Part shown: positions 36,963 to 49,900 of the stretch, piece by piece
How positions within the stretch are numbered: position 1 is the stretch's first letter
Layout of the letters: each line of letters opens with the position of its first letter
Source of the DNA: Tamarix chinensis
Lineage: Eukaryota; Streptophyta; Magnoliopsida; Caryophyllales; Tamaricaceae
Direction: 5' to 3'
Assembly (NCBI GenBank): GCA_030549775.1
Contig: CM060173.1
Location: 64,360,367-64,424,366 of the forward strand
DNA length: 64,000 nt
Program-made: the position numbers and the translations under genes
Notes under the pieces: generated by a model
Database searches by the model: none
What the model saw: the letters and a program-made list of their open reading frames with translations, nothing else
What the model was told of the DNA's origin: nothing

Positions 36963-37545
36963 ATTTCAATAATATAGCCAATTTGTGTATAATAGTTTGA
37001 CCATATGTTTATATAAGCAGCTACAAGAGTTCTTCATAACTAATTCTAATTAGCACACTAAGCTAGCCATTACCTTATGATTATTATAACTCATTTCAAA
37101 CACATAACTAGTATAGAAATGACTAACTAGTATACTAAGTCTAACTAATTGTAACAATCAAACACTAACTTATATAATATATGAATAAAACAAAAATTAT
37201 TACAAACAAATGTAGCTAATTATTACATTATAATAATTAACAAGAGTCATAATTTACATAAAATGATAACTAGGTCTCCTTGACTTGTAAGTTTGACTTT
37301 CATGCACAATAGCTTCCTTTGAATTGTAATAATTTGTAACACGTGAAACATTAAGTACATTGACATCTTGAAATGAATTGATCTTCTCCTTACAAATACG
37401 TTAAATATTTTCAAAAACTACTTGAAGTGAACTTATTAGGAGGGTTAGAAACATTATTGTCAAATACAACTATTGAGATAGGCTCCATAACCAAGTATGC
37501 CAAATGTTTGTTCTCTTAAGAATCCCTGGATATATACCTGCATCA
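36963..37545 (-). repeat. 5' LTR of the minus-strand gypsy element, outer part
   Basis: Continues the LTR broken at 22413 and ends CCTGCATCA. It shares TTTCAATAATATAGCCAA and ACTAGTATAGAAATGACTAA with 15810-15980. Confidence 0.85.
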
Positions 37546-37550
37546 CTAAA
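37546..37550. repeat. Target-site duplication CTAAA, right copy
   Basis: Exact partner of 15560-15564. Confidence 0.85.
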
Positions 37551-38708
37551 TATTCAAGACAAACAATTATGTCGAGCTCTACTCAAATTTTCTCACCTCC
37601 AAGAACCAATTTTATTCTAAAGCATTGGCATGATGATGATGGAAAATAACAAGAACAATAGGTAAAAGACGCTGACATTAGGGTTTTGATGCTTGTCTTT
37701 TTATGTTGCATATGTTGACCACTTAGTTATTGAATAAAACCAAAATAATTCTCTAATTTTTGTTTATTTAAAAAAATTAAGATCAAAATGTACTAGAGGC
37801 TTGATAAAATGTTTTGTCTTACATTTCCTGAGATGTTTTTGAGATGTGAAATGCAAGCTACATAACATTTCTATGCAACCATTATTCTAGCTAGTTCACT
37901 ATAATTCTTAAAATTATGTGATAAATTATTTTCTTTTTTTAATGTAATTAGCTACTTTATGGGTCAAGGATTTTTGATAACATGTACAATTTTTGTTTAA
38001 AAAATAGTTTTAGTAGAAGCCAAATAAGAAAAATAGGGTATTATCGTCATGTCCAACATAGAGAATGTACAACTCACACCCAACCCACGTCAGATGCCAA
38101 GCTAAAAAGTAAACCCATACATTGTGATCAAATGGATTGTCACCTCATTTCAAACACTATAAGGTTACAAAGACAAATAAAGAAATACAATAAGGAGAAA
38201 TGGTACAACAACCCAAGAAAATTAGGTCATAGACCCCAAATAATATCGAATAACTCTAATATCAACTCAGTCTAATGGAAGCTTAAGAAAAATCAATACA
38301 ACTGCACCAAACATTTGAAAAAGTTTATTACCGGTATGATTTATATACATAGCAAACCTAACCTACTAAAGGTGATAACATGCTCACATAAGACATGTAG
38401 CTACATGTTAACAACATTTGGTCATACTAAAGTAGACTTCATAATAAATACTTAGAACATGGCTTATACGTTCACTACTTATATCACAGGTAAACTCACC
38501 ATAAAAACAAGAGGGAAAACATACTTGGAAATAGAAGAAAATGCCATTACATGAATTCAAAACACATTATTTATTTTACACTATTCCTACTATTCATATT
38601 ACTCATTACTATTTATTAAAATCTTATAAACCACATAAATGCTTAGAATAATATGGAAACCTTAAAAAGTGATATTGAACTCTAATATTATAGAATACAC
38701 ACATACAA
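37551..38708. other. Right flank of the nested stack, no gene recognised
   Basis: Before the insertion this joined 15559. A 97-codon open frame at 37982-38275 is low in complexity, rich in Asn, Lys and Arg, and matches nothing I recognise. A piece near 38367-38400 (AACATGCTCACATAA) recurs at 52588-52602, so part of this is repeat-derived. Confidence 0.4.
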
Positions 38709-41480
38709 TGTGACATCCCCTATTTACCAACTGAAAAATTTTCATTTTTGCGGTAGTGTTAATTACTAAAATACTAGGTGTTATTGCTACACTTAACATA
38801 AGTCTGGCTCCCTTGCCTTTCTTATGCTAAGTACTAAGGCTAAAACAAACTATAACCAAAGTAAAATAGCAAAAATTAAATAATACATAAATATAAGTTA
38901 TAAATAAATGTTATAGTACAACTATATAACCAAAATTACAATAAGGGACATAAGAGTCTAAATAATCAAAAACCAGCACCCGAAGGTATGACATTGGTTT
39001 GCTCTAACTCTTAGACTCAAACGCTTACTTTGAAAACATAACCTCTTCCTAAGGACTCCAATTTTCCTTTCCTATTCTTATACGCTTCATGCCGCTCCAT
39101 GATCCTCATGTAATCATCTACAAAAAGTAGTATCAGTACGACTTCCTTATACTAAGTAAATCATAATACCTCATAAAAGGGAGCATACCCACATTTTATA
39201 TAGTCACACAGAATCCAAAAAGCATACTTAATACAAATGATGTACCATAACTACAACAATATTCATGGAACAACGTATATAAACATCCAATCTCAAACTC
39301 AATAGTAAGGTATACAAGTCAAATTCTCATCATTTCAAGGTACAAAGTTATATTTGATTAGTTAAATACATTTTCCAAACATACTGGTAAGACACTAAGG
39401 CAACTACCAAGAAAACAATCCAAAACAATAATAGGGTAGGAAATTAAGGTGTCTACCGAACCAATAAATCCAGAACAAACTAAGGTAGGACACTGAGGTG
39501 ACTATCGAACCAACAAATTCATCACAATACCAAGTTAGGGCACCGAGAAGACTACTGCACCATCAATCTATTTTTTTCATTTTATTACACAATAGATATT
39601 TTCATTTTTACTTTGTTAATCGAGGGGTATACATTTAACCTAGGTATATATTGCTACACTTGGTCATATTGGCACCCAAAGGAAACATAATACCTTTACC
39701 TTGATCCTAGGGACACAACCGTATACTTGGTTATACTAACGTACAAAGGCAACACAGTATCCTCCCAACCTTGATCACCTAGTCATTAAGTATCGATACC
39801 CCCTATAGGACCTGTAGGCCATCTATAGAGTAGAGTATGGCCTTAAACTAGGTTACAGTGGCCCATCAGTGAACCAAAATAATGAGGTATAACACCTCAC
39901 CTTTAAGGTAGTGACCCTTAGGGAGCAACCATTCCTAACTCGAGATCTTTCACTTTAAGTATTAATATTTTATGAGATGACCACATAAGTCACATATGAC
40001 ACAACAATTTCTATTTTTTAATACTTAACTAATTTTCCTTTTATTTTTAATTATTAAGGTAAACCCTAAGGTTATAGGTTTATGTTAATCCAAGTCAAAG
40101 CTATGGTCAACCTAGAAAAAGTATAAGGCTATCCTAGCATCTAATTATTTGTAAAAGATACGTTGGGTTGAAACTACCAAAATGCCCTTAAAAACCCTAG
40201 TATCACCATTTTATTCATTTTTATACAAGAAATTATCATTAAGAGAGATTTGCCATGATCAAATAAAAAGTTAATATTCCACATTATTTTAGCATGTAGA
40301 TAATCTTTGCATTTTGACAATTAACAACATTTTCTACTTTTCATGCATTTAGTGGGTTGCACCCACCATAGCCCTAATCATGCAACTCTTATGTATCGCA
40401 TCTTCCATATAACATATACATACACATTTAAAGCGTACAACATAATTTAAATAGGGATATTATCATAACATTACATGTAGGGGAATATCTCTATCATTAG
40501 GTCATACGAATCAAATTTATCATAAGTTAACTTTAATCGTGCGCATATGCTCCCATGTGAATCATCATGACCCTAAATACCATGCATGAGAAATTGTGAG
40601 GCATTTACCATGGAATTTGAAACATAACTTGATAAGAATGGAAATCCTAACAAAATCTTAGACATGCAAATGTAAAATATTTGACATATTACCACGCATA
40701 CAACTTAACTTTCACAATCATGCATATGACCTCTTCAACATATTATCATTTTATCATGCATGATATAATACTAACCAAATATTTTAATTATCACTAAAAT
40801 AATCCAAAATTTATAAAGTAATTTAAGAATCACTAACCATTGAAAAAAGTAGGATGAAAGCAAGGAAAACTTTGAAGACCCAAAGGGAGAAGATTGGTCG
40901 AGGCTGTTGAGAAAGAGAAGGCGGTAATGGTAGACTTGGTTGGTACTATATGTCTGAGAACAAAGATAATAGTTGGTGATAGGGAGGGGAGAATGGCCAA
41001 AAAGGGTGCAACAATGGGAGAAGGAAAGGTGTAGCACAAAAGGTCGAAGAAAAAGAGAAGGCTTTGGTGAAAATGGCTGAAGGGATGAGGGGTGGAACAA
41101 TGAGTTTGGTCAAAGGAGAAGGGGAAGGAACAATGGTTTTGGCTAGTGGTGTGGTGGTTGTTTAGGTGGGGAGAGCCAAAGGAAAATTAAAGGAGAAGTT
41201 ACACGAGGGAGAGGCTTGCTATGGGAAGATTGTGCATGGATGTTGGGGAGGCTATGACAGCCTGCCAGTGTAGGGTATGAAGGATTAGCTAGGGCTATGT
41301 GGGCATCAGGTATATATTCTAATGCATATATGGCATATAGATCCTCTTACTATTCTATTCATCATCCTTAAGTGTGCATACCTCCTATATGGCTCACAAT
41401 TCACATATGAAATATAAAATAACCTAGATAATGAATAATGTATTAGAACTATCTAAATAAGCAATCGATGACAAAACTGA
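38709..41480 (-). mobile_element. LTR of the TGTAACACCC family, minus orientation
   Basis: Starts TGTGACATCCCC, then AACTGAAAAATTTTCATTTT, paralleling 59534. GCTAAGTACTAAGGCTAAAAC near 38830 matches GCTAAGGCTAAACAGG near 59680. A diverged family block lies at about 39131-39160. A purine-rich segment at about 40840-41230 corresponds to the G-rich segment at 62930-63480. The frames at 40771-41100 are the complement of this purine-rich DNA and are not genes. The right border is uncertain. Confidence 0.55.
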
Positions 41481-41591
41481 GGCTAACTATATAGTCTATT
41501 GCACATATGCTATAGGGGTTGATTTTCTATAAGGACAAAGGATCCTACTGATTTTAAATATATTCTCATACTTTTAAATTTATTAGGTATT

Positions 41592-42090
41592 TGAGCACAA
41601 CATAACATTCTGTTGGTTCATACAGGTGTTAGAGAAGTTTAGTGTAGTATGCAAATTTGTGTGAGAAATAATAGGGTACCATTTTAGTCAACTTAGTTCA
41701 TGTTTCTAAGAGTAATCTTTGATGTGCTTTGGGTAAAATTCGAGAGTAAGGAACTAAAAATGGACCATGTTTTTGCTTTATTTTCAAAACACATTGTTTT
41801 TTCTCATAGGATTTTGTCTTCTATAAAAGGAGACATATTGAAACCCTATCCATCGAGAGTTATGCCTCCCAACTTCTTATTCTTCTATATAGAATTCTCC
41901 ATTAGAAGGGAATTGTAAAATTTTTTAATTGATTGATTTATTAGTTTAATCATCTTATAATTATACAAAAGAACGAATAAAGATCTCTAATTTTTCATCA
42001 ATTATTCTATCTTGTTGTTGAATTCTTTATTGTTCATAATCTTATTAATTCTATTTTTTTTAATCTCTTTAAATCCATGTTAACTCAACA
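41592..42090 (+). repeat. 5' LTR of the Tnt1-like element
   Basis: Matches 44592-45104: AAGTTTAGTGTAGTAT, CTATAAAAGGAGA, AAACCCTATC, TGATT...TTAGTTTAATCAT. TGTTGG at 41611 is a second possible start, but similarity begins at TGAGCAC (41592). CTATAAAAGG (about 41820) is a plausible LTR TATA box. Ends ACTCAACA. Confidence 0.75.
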
Positions 42091-42096
42091 ATAATT

Positions 42097-42108
42097 TGGT
42101 ATCAATGC
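42097..42108 (+). other. Primer-binding site TGGTATCAATGC
   Basis: Seven bases after the LTR; the initiator-Met type site used by many plant copia elements. Confidence 0.75.
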
Positions 42109-42149
42109 TACATTGTTGAAGAGATCTGATTATTAGGATGTGTATAAGA

Positions 42150-44500
42150 ATTCATATTGAGAAGTTCAATCAATCCATCAATTTATAGTGGATTGAAAAA
42201 AAGCTTTATCCAGTCATTCTAACAATCTAGAGTCGATGGTAGATGAGAAATTAGAAAAAGTATATCTAAAGGCCCTCTCTACCATACAACTATGCTTGTC
42301 TAATGAGGTATTGCTGGAAGTGGCAAAAGAACCAACAATAGCTTCCTTTTGGTTGAAGTGTGAGTCATTGTATATGACAATGTCAGTAGAAAATTGGTTA
42401 CTATTGAAGAGTCAGCTTCATGACCTAAAATTAAGTGAAGGTCATTCTTTGAAAAGTCATCTGGATGATTTTGACTCTATCGTTATGGATGTACATAATA
42501 TAGATGTTAAATTAGATGATTAAGATTTGGCTATTATGTTGTTATGTTCTTTACCAACTAGTTTTAAGCATTTTTGTGAGACTATTTTGTATGGAAAGAA
42601 GGAGTTAGTCCTTGAGTTTGTAAAATCCACCCCACTACACCGGGAGTTGATTGATAGTTAGTTGTCTGTCAATGATACTTCTGGGGACTCACATAGTGAA
42701 GGATTAGTAGCCAGGGAAGGAAATGTGAGTGGGGTTCGATCACAAGAAGATGTTTAGATCTAAGTTGAAGAGTTGGTAAAAAAATGTGACATGCCATGGT
42801 TGTCACATGAAATACCATATCATGAGATACTATCTCAATATGAAATCAATAGATATTGCGAATGGTGTATCTAATGTGTCTAATGCTGCCATAGTTGGGG
42901 TAGATAGTTATGGTAATTTATCGATTGCCACAGATGGACAAACCAAATTGACTAATAAGTGAATTCTACTCCTACCACGTATATCTCAAAAAATGTTGGT
43001 TCTATACATATGACACTATTAGAGGTAGAGCTGATGTCTTGGAAAGTGGTGCTTCATGCAGAGTTGCTGGGATTGGGATTGTGAGGGTGAGGATGCATGA
43101 TGGTGTGGTCAAGAAACTATCTAGTATCCATCATGTTCTTGACATGACCAAGAGATTGATTTCAGTTTGTTCCTTGGAGAGTAAAGGTTATAGGTGTTTC
43201 ATTGAGATTAGCACATTGAAAGTTGTAAAAAGGGTTGTGGTGGCGATTGTTGTCAAGCGAGTTGGGGAATTATATGAGTTTGTTGTCACAACTATTGAAG
43301 GTGTAGTTGGGGTGACATTGAGTGTGTATAAATCAAATGTTTTTTTTTACCTTAGTTTGGTATGACTAAAACACAGGAGTATCATTAGCATGGTGCGTCG
43401 AGGGGGTCCTTTCTGCTGTGACCTAGTTATATCTAAATCTTTTACCTTTTATGAGTTTGAATTCCTTCTTAACAAGAAGGTGGAGTAGGAGAGTCTACTA
43501 GGTGCTTTAGAATAGGTGGAGGTTACTATTAATATAGATAGTATAGATTCTTCTGGTAAGGAGGAATCTAGGTAGTAGGTGGAGCAAGTGGGATATTGCT
43601 TTAGGCGAATATGGTTATACACTATATAATAGGAGTATTATTAGTGTGTAGGAGCTAGTGTTAGACTCAGAGGTTATTTTGGGTATTAATTCTGCCTTGT
43701 GGTATTCTATTGGTGTTGCTGAAGATATGTGGTCTCTTTAGCGGACTCATACATTGGTATGTGATGTTTAATTGGTTATTAATTTATTAGGTGTTTATGT
43801 TTTTCTTATCATAACAAAATAAATATTTGAGGAGAATAAGCTGAAGACTTTGGCTATGCCCAAATCTGAAGCGCCTGTGGTGGCTTGCTTAGTCCTTGGT
43901 TCATACTCTACAACTACGAGATGCTTAATGTACGATATGATTAGTATCGATTGCTGTATTGCTTGTGTGGTGAGCATGTGTGTGGTGAGCCTCTTGAAGA
44001 GAACATGGTTAGGTGTGGTTTAGATTTTGGGGTACTTGGTGCATACAGTATCATCTTGTATTGAGTATATGTTGTTGACTATTCTGTTGATGAATTACTC
44101 TAATCTTGGTTGTGGTCCTAATGATCAGAGATATTATTTTGCTAGTGTTCAACCTTAGAAGTTCTAAGGTTGTGTGTTTGGCTATGATAAAGGCTTTTCA
44201 AGATCCCTTTTGGCTGTGTGGTTTAGTATGAGAGTTGGGTTTGGTCATAGTGCTCTACTTGTTTATGGTGATAGCTAGAGTGATGTCTATTTAGCAAAGA
44301 TTTAAATTTCTTTTCATCGTTTAATGAAGCACATTGAAATCAAGTATCACTTTATCCAAGGTAATCTTTTTGTAGGTAAAGTTGTGTTGGAAAAAGTGGG
44401 TACTTTGGATAATTTGACTTATGTGCTAACGAAGCAATTGACCGTGAATAAGTTCGAGTGTTTCTCGAACTTGATTGGTGTTCATATACCATAAGGTCCT
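42150..44500 (+). pseudogene. Tnt1-like Gag-Pol remnant
   Basis: Gag is open at 42236-42523 (ESLYMTMSVENWLLLKSQLH; KSHLDDFDSIVMDVHNIDVK) and continues past a stop (LLCSLPTSFKHFCETILYGK). The second half of the protease region is at 43039-43365 (HDGVVKKLSSIHHVLDMTKR; SVCSLESKGYRC). The last RNase H segment is at about 44290-44500 (HIEIKYHFIQGN; LDNLTYVLTKQL; FECFSNLIGVHIP). No integrase motif or YVDD motif is seen between 43380 and 43900, so about 2 kb of coding sequence is missing or unrecognisable. Confidence 0.82.
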
Positions 44501-44591
44501 TTGTTGGGCTAGGTTTTTTTAGAGGTCTTTACATGTCATACTTCACAAATACTACATAAAGGTGGATAATTGTGAGTTTTGACTGAATATT

Positions 44592-45104
44592 TGAGCACGG
44601 CCTAATAATGTGTTAGTTCTTGTAGATGTTGAAGAAGTTTAGTGTAGTATAGAGATTTGAATGAGAAACATGGGGGTGTTGTGTTAATAAACATGGTTTT
44701 TCTGAGAGAAATCTTTGACGTGTTTTGGACAAAATTTGAGATTAAGGAAATAAAAATGAGGGTCCTGCGTTTCCTAAACAAGGAGCGTGATATTTCTTTA
44801 TTTCCAAAACACGTTATTTTATCCCGTAGGGTTTTTTCTTTTATAAAAGGAGATATGTTAAAACCCTATCTATCGAGATTCGTGTGACCCAACTTTTTCT
44901 TCTTCTCCATAGAATTCTCTATTAAAAGAGAATAGTGTAATTAATTGATTGATTAGTTTAATCATCCTATAATTATATAAGAGCATGAATAATGATCTAT
45001 ACTTTTTCCTCAATTTTTTTATTTTGTGGTTGAATTCTCAATTGTTCACAGTCTTGTTAATTCTAATTTTGTTTATATCTCTTTAAATCCACGCTAATTC
45101 AACA
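44592..45104 (+). repeat. 3' LTR of the Tnt1-like element
   Basis: Partner of 41592-42090. It contains an extra segment near 44755-44785 (GGGTCCTGCGTTTCC) absent from the 5' copy. A frame at 44657-44887 mirrors one in the 5' LTR (41700-41918) and is not a gene. Confidence 0.75.
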
Positions 45105-46406
45105 ATAATAAGATATATTATTAATCATCACTCAAAAATAAACACACACACCAATTTTTTTAAAAGTTATTATTTATTAAAATACTATTCATGTATAGAG
45201 GAATTTGTAGAAATATACAAGGAAATTTATGTTTAAAATCCAAAAATTATTACCATAAAATTTTATTATTCACATCAATTCACTATTATGAGAGGTAAAT
45301 CAATGATTAAGGTCAACCATTGACCTTAAATATTTCATTAAAAGCCTTTTGATATTAACTACCCTTTTAACCCTAATATGTTATTAATATAATAATTAAA
45401 AATAAAATATTAATCATACTATAATAATAATTACATTAAATACTAATTATGCTTAATTAATAATTGACATGCTAGAACATAGAAATTTAATTAACAAGCT
45501 ATATTTCATATAAAATGGACATAATATCTGTAAATGCATAAAATGTCATAAATTTTAAGATAAGAATATCTAATTCATGAAACTTTGCACATTATTTATT
45601 GAATACAGGAATAAGATATTAAAACACATACAAAACCAAAACATCTCATTCAATGAGTAAAATGTCCAAAATGCCTTTTTTCCACGCAAACACTTCATTA
45701 AATCATAGCTTTAATTATGCATACTTAAATCAAGACTTATTATATTAATTTTTATCACACCAACCTATATAATTAATTAGAATCATTACATTTTTATAAA
45801 AATAATCATTACACATATATCTAGTCAAAGGCCAATTATACCCAAAAATGCACTAAAAATGAAAATTCAACACCACAACAGAAATCAAGCATGCTAAAAC
45901 CCAAACTCTATCCACTCTTAGTAAAATTATGTTTACCTAAATCTATATAATTCCTCCTCCAAGCACAAAACCTTTCTTTGAAATCATTGCATAAAAAGTA
46001 CCTAAAATGTGTAGAAAGATATTAAGACTATCAAGAATCAAAGAAAATTGAAGAAACAACAATGGAAGAAGGAGGGGAGGTTGAAGACGATTGGTTATGG
46101 GCTTATAGGGATGAAAATATGGAGCGGAGATAAAATGAGAAGAAAAGTTGGTTAATCTTAAATATTTATTAACTTTATGGTTATCATATGGTAAAAAAAC
46201 CAACAAAATAATGGGCAGGTAAACTAAGTCTATAATCCAGGCCTAAAGCATCAAAAAAGGTGTCTCAAATTTATTTTAGGTATTTTATATGCATAATAAT
46301 AAGTCTTAGATATTTAAGATAGTTTTTGTGTATAAAAAGTTAAATTTTAGAGGCTAATTGTGCATAAAACTGGTAGAATTTTTCTAAAAACGCCAAAATT
46401 AATTAA
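45105..46406 (-). mobile_element. Degenerate LTR-like sequence, TGTAACACCC family
   Basis: Phrases such as GTCCAAAATGCC (about 45662) and AATTATACCCAAAAATGCA (about 45834) resemble, in reverse, the LTR fragment at 8740-9900. A purine-rich stretch at about 46020-46150 fits the family layout. The frame at 45943-46206 is its complement. No terminal motifs were fixed. Confidence 0.35.
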
Positions 46407-46900
46407 TGTAATACCCTATTTCTTGAAAACCATGTCCTATTCAAGATCTTCTGTATTTAAAAACAAAATTATATTATTGTGAATACGTTATTAAATCCTT
46501 TATCAAATTAGAAGCAGTAGTTTCATTTTTGAAACATTCCATTTATGTTTCTTAACCCTTTCTCACAAATTCATTTCTATGAAATATTTTGAGCCAATTT
46601 TGACCTTTGAAATCTAATGAGGGATATTTGATATTATCATATTTTTCCAAAGTATCCTAAGGGTCTTTCAAAATGTCAAATTCATTTGTTGGCAAAATAC
46701 ACAACATACAAGTGTGCCTTAAAAGTGTTTTAAGCCCCAAAATGATTGTTTTAGCTATCCAAAATTTTCGTAACTTCAATTACCAATATATTTTAGTGTT
46801 ATTGATATTAAAATGATTTAAAAATGTTGTATAATTATTTTTATAATTTTTGGATTTATTCAAATAGTTTTGGACATAATAAGTCTTTTAATGCAACCTT
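46407..46900 (-). mobile_element. LTR end fragment beginning TGTAATACCC
   Basis: Homologous to the reverse complement of 56774-57226: shared TTTTTGAAACATT and GTGTTTTAAGCCCCAAA. It is probably one end of another family member cut off by the LINE. Confidence 0.55.
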
Positions 46901-46968
46901 TTTTTGGTAAGTACAATTTTATAACTACCAAAATTGAAGAGATATACAAAATAAGTTAGACCACCAAG

Positions 46969-49900
46969 TCATCTATATAATCCTTCCATTGGTCGTATTT
47001 TTTTGACTCGATGAGGAGTGAAACTCCTACTTGACACTACAAAGCATATATCTTTAAGAAGCAAAAGAGAGTGTCGAATCCTATTACAAAAGATCCTAGA
47101 ATTCCTTTCATTCCAAAAGAACCTATGACGGTGACAAAAAGGGATCAAAGCATGCCCTTCTTCCTCTTTCATTGCTTTGTGGTTTTAGCTAAGACCTTCA
47201 TTTCTATCTCCCATGGGTGGATATGATCTCTTCCGTTGAAAGATCTCCTGATTTTTTCCATATCTCCTAACTTTATGACAGTCAAACATAAGATGCTTAA
47301 TGTCCTCCTCTTGACCTATAGTGCACTTTTAGATTGATCGGCTGGCCTCACAGATTAACACTAGTCCTTTAAGCATGCTTTATCCTCACTCACACGCTTC
47401 CCGAGAAATTTTTTAAAACTTTTTAAGAGGGTCACCTATCCTAAAAATTGCTCTACAACCAACACACTTAGCTGTGGAGTTCTTATGATGGAATCACCAA
47501 AAAATGGTATACCATGTTGATATAAATAGCCATATCAATCCTTATAACACTCCTCTCATTTTGGAGTATTATATTGTATCCTCAAGAAGGTTTAATTGCT
47601 TCAGTCTCACCTTGGTCATTAATTTGTTTTAGATGGCTAACCATGTAATAAATTGATGTTTGGGTGCAGCCAAACCATACTAGGCAATGGGCCACTGCTA
47701 TACCTTTTTACCCACGTGTCTAGTATGATCATACATTTTCTGCATATTATAATTTCCATCCTTCTTTAATAACTTTTTCATGCCTTGAGAATCAGAAAAA
47801 GAGCTTCGAATTGGTCTTTAAGATTGAAAATTTGCTACAACTGTCATGAACACCAATGGACTGAGTTGAAATGCCACAATGGTTGGGTGCTTAGATAAAT
47901 TGAATGGACCCATTTTACCCAAAGAGAATCTTTTTTGCAGTGTAAGTTCCAAATTATTTTCCCCACTACCACTTGATTCCATTGATGCACATCAATTAGT
48001 CCCAGTCCACCTTCCTTCTTTAGTAAGGAAACTTGCTTCCAAGCCACCAAGGCTTTCTTTAAAGTGTTAATCTTACCAGTCTAAAGAAACTATCTACACA
48101 TGCACTCAATTTGATGGACCAGTTTCCTTGGGAGAATGAAGACCTAAGACCAACATAATTGGAAGCTATAAATTATAGATTTCAAAAGCTAGCCTTGACC
48201 TACATAGGATAGTAGTGGGGGTGTTAGCTTGTAAAATTCTTTACAATTTTCTACACCAGACCTTGAAGTTGGGAAGTTGTTAATCTTGTTGAAGATAAAG
48301 GAACTCATAAATAGGTGAAAGGAAAGCCACCTTCAGAGAATTGAGTGTTATACAAAATTCGAGACCTTGTTATATCATCCACACCACCAAAAAAGACGTT
48401 GCTCTTTTGAGGGTGAATGACAAGACAAGATCTATCTGAGAAATCCTTACTCACACTAGTGAGGCCTTTAACCGAATTAATATCACCCCTACAAAAGAGG
48501 ATCATATCATCTGCAAAATCTAAGTTTATAATCTTCAAACCTTTGCACTTAGGATGCCCTTTAAAGTCCTTGTCACTCCATAAAAGTTTGAGAGATCTAG
48601 TTAAGTACTTATCCACCAAAAAAAATTAAAGGGAAAGCGAGTCCCCTGTCACAGCCCTTGCTAGCCTTTGAAAGGTTTAGTCAGCTCCCCATTTAGAAAA
48701 ATAGAGTAAGAGAAAAAACTAACACATGCTATGATCCATCTAACTACTTGGAGGGAAAAACCATAATCATGAAGTACTTGCTGCAGAAACCCCTAGTGGA
48801 CTAAGTCATATGCTTTCTTAATGTCCACTTTTGTCATGCATCTAGGAGAGATATGCTTTTGGGAATATTTGCATTTTCACCAACTCTGCAGCTAAAAGCA
48901 CATTTTCTCCAATATGCCTGCCTTTTACAAAACCAGGTTGGGCCTGGTCAATAAGATCAGGCATTAAATTCTTCAAATTGGCAGTTAGAATTTTAGAGAT
49001 GATCTTGTACATAACTCCACAACAAGTGATCGACCTATAATCACTTACCTTGGTAGCATTTTCTTTTTTTGGAATAAGAGTTAAGGAAGTAATCTTGAGC
49101 TGAGGTGGAAGATATCTAGTAGTGAAGATTCTCTGCACAATAGGGGTAATATCTACCCCTATAATCTCCCATAATTTTTTAAAGAATGCATTAGTGAAGC
49201 CATCAACTCCAAGGAATTTATAGTCTCGAATAGAAAAAACACCCTCCTTAACCTCCTGTTGAGAAAATGGGGCAAGGATATGGTACTTATGAGAATATTA
49301 AAGAGTTGGACCCTACATAATAACTGTTAGATCAACTAAACCTGAGCCATACCCTTTAGATCCTAGTAGGTCTTTATAGAAATTGAGAAAAGAATCAAAG
49401 ATGCACTCAGGGTCAGAAGTAGATGCCCCTAAACCCATCTCAATGTACTGAATGGAATTCATATTTTGGTTACCCTTCATCCTATAAAAAAAAGTATTTA
49501 TGATTTGCATCCCCCACATTTAGCTAGTGAATTTTTGACTTCTGCTTGAGAAAGCTTTCATAGCATCTGGAAATTTTGTTGAGGTCCTCACATTCATGCA
49601 TTTTAGCTCTAAGATCCTTGTTACTAATATCCTACATTAGCTTCCTTTGTGACTCAGATAGAGCCTTCCTAGCCTCCTTCATTTATGCTCCAATGATCCA
49701 TATTTAACCCTGTTAAACTCCTTAAAAATAGTCTTCAATTTTTAGAGGTTCTTGTAGATATGCATAAGAGGGTTACTATAGGAAAAATCTCCCCAATGTT
49801 CCTTGATGATGTCCAAGAAGTTATCATCTTCAGTCTAAAAATTGTTAAATCTGTAAGGTCTCTTTCTAGTAGTCTGAATCCCTATATGAACTTGGACTAA

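Larger units (their letters stand above)
15565..37545 (-). mobile_element. Ty3/gypsy element, minus strand, split by nested insertions
   Basis: Two LTR copies, 15565-16398 and 22170-22413 plus 36963-37545, are about 830 bp each once the nested Athila-type element is discounted. They are flanked by a perfect CTAAA duplication. On the minus strand the LTR ends AACATCA and is followed by TTTTTAGTATCAAAGCC, a degenerate initiator-Met primer site, at about 22153-22169. The 3' LTR on the left is preceded by a purine tract (GATGGGGAGAA, 16399-16409). Gag, zinc knuckle and RT survive on the minus strand. Most of RNase H and integrase is missing, replaced by a plus-strand relative at 16595-19005. The Gag and Pol C-terminus look chromovirus-like; finer lineage is not assigned. 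Confidence 0.88.
41592..45104 (+). mobile_element. Ty1/copia element (Tnt1-like), internally deleted
   Basis: Two similar LTRs of about 480-510 bp flank only 2.5 kb. The 5' LTR ends CAACA and is followed by a primer site. Gag, protease and the last part of RNase H are present, while integrase and most of RT are not recognisable. The residue patterns are Tnt1-like (UBN2-type Gag). It is non-autonomous and dead. Confidence 0.85.

Noticed and set aside
15565..37545. Two independent insertions at 15.6 kb and 37 kb
   Set aside because: The LTR copies at the two ends, the interrupted LTR and the shared CTAAA duplication show a single element split by later insertions.
37982..38275. 97-codon frame as a possible small gene
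   Set aside because: No recognisable similarity, skewed composition, and no promoter or splice context.
47879..48629. Plus-strand frames opposite the LINE
   Set aside because: They are shadows of the minus-strand RT region, which carries the recognisable motifs.
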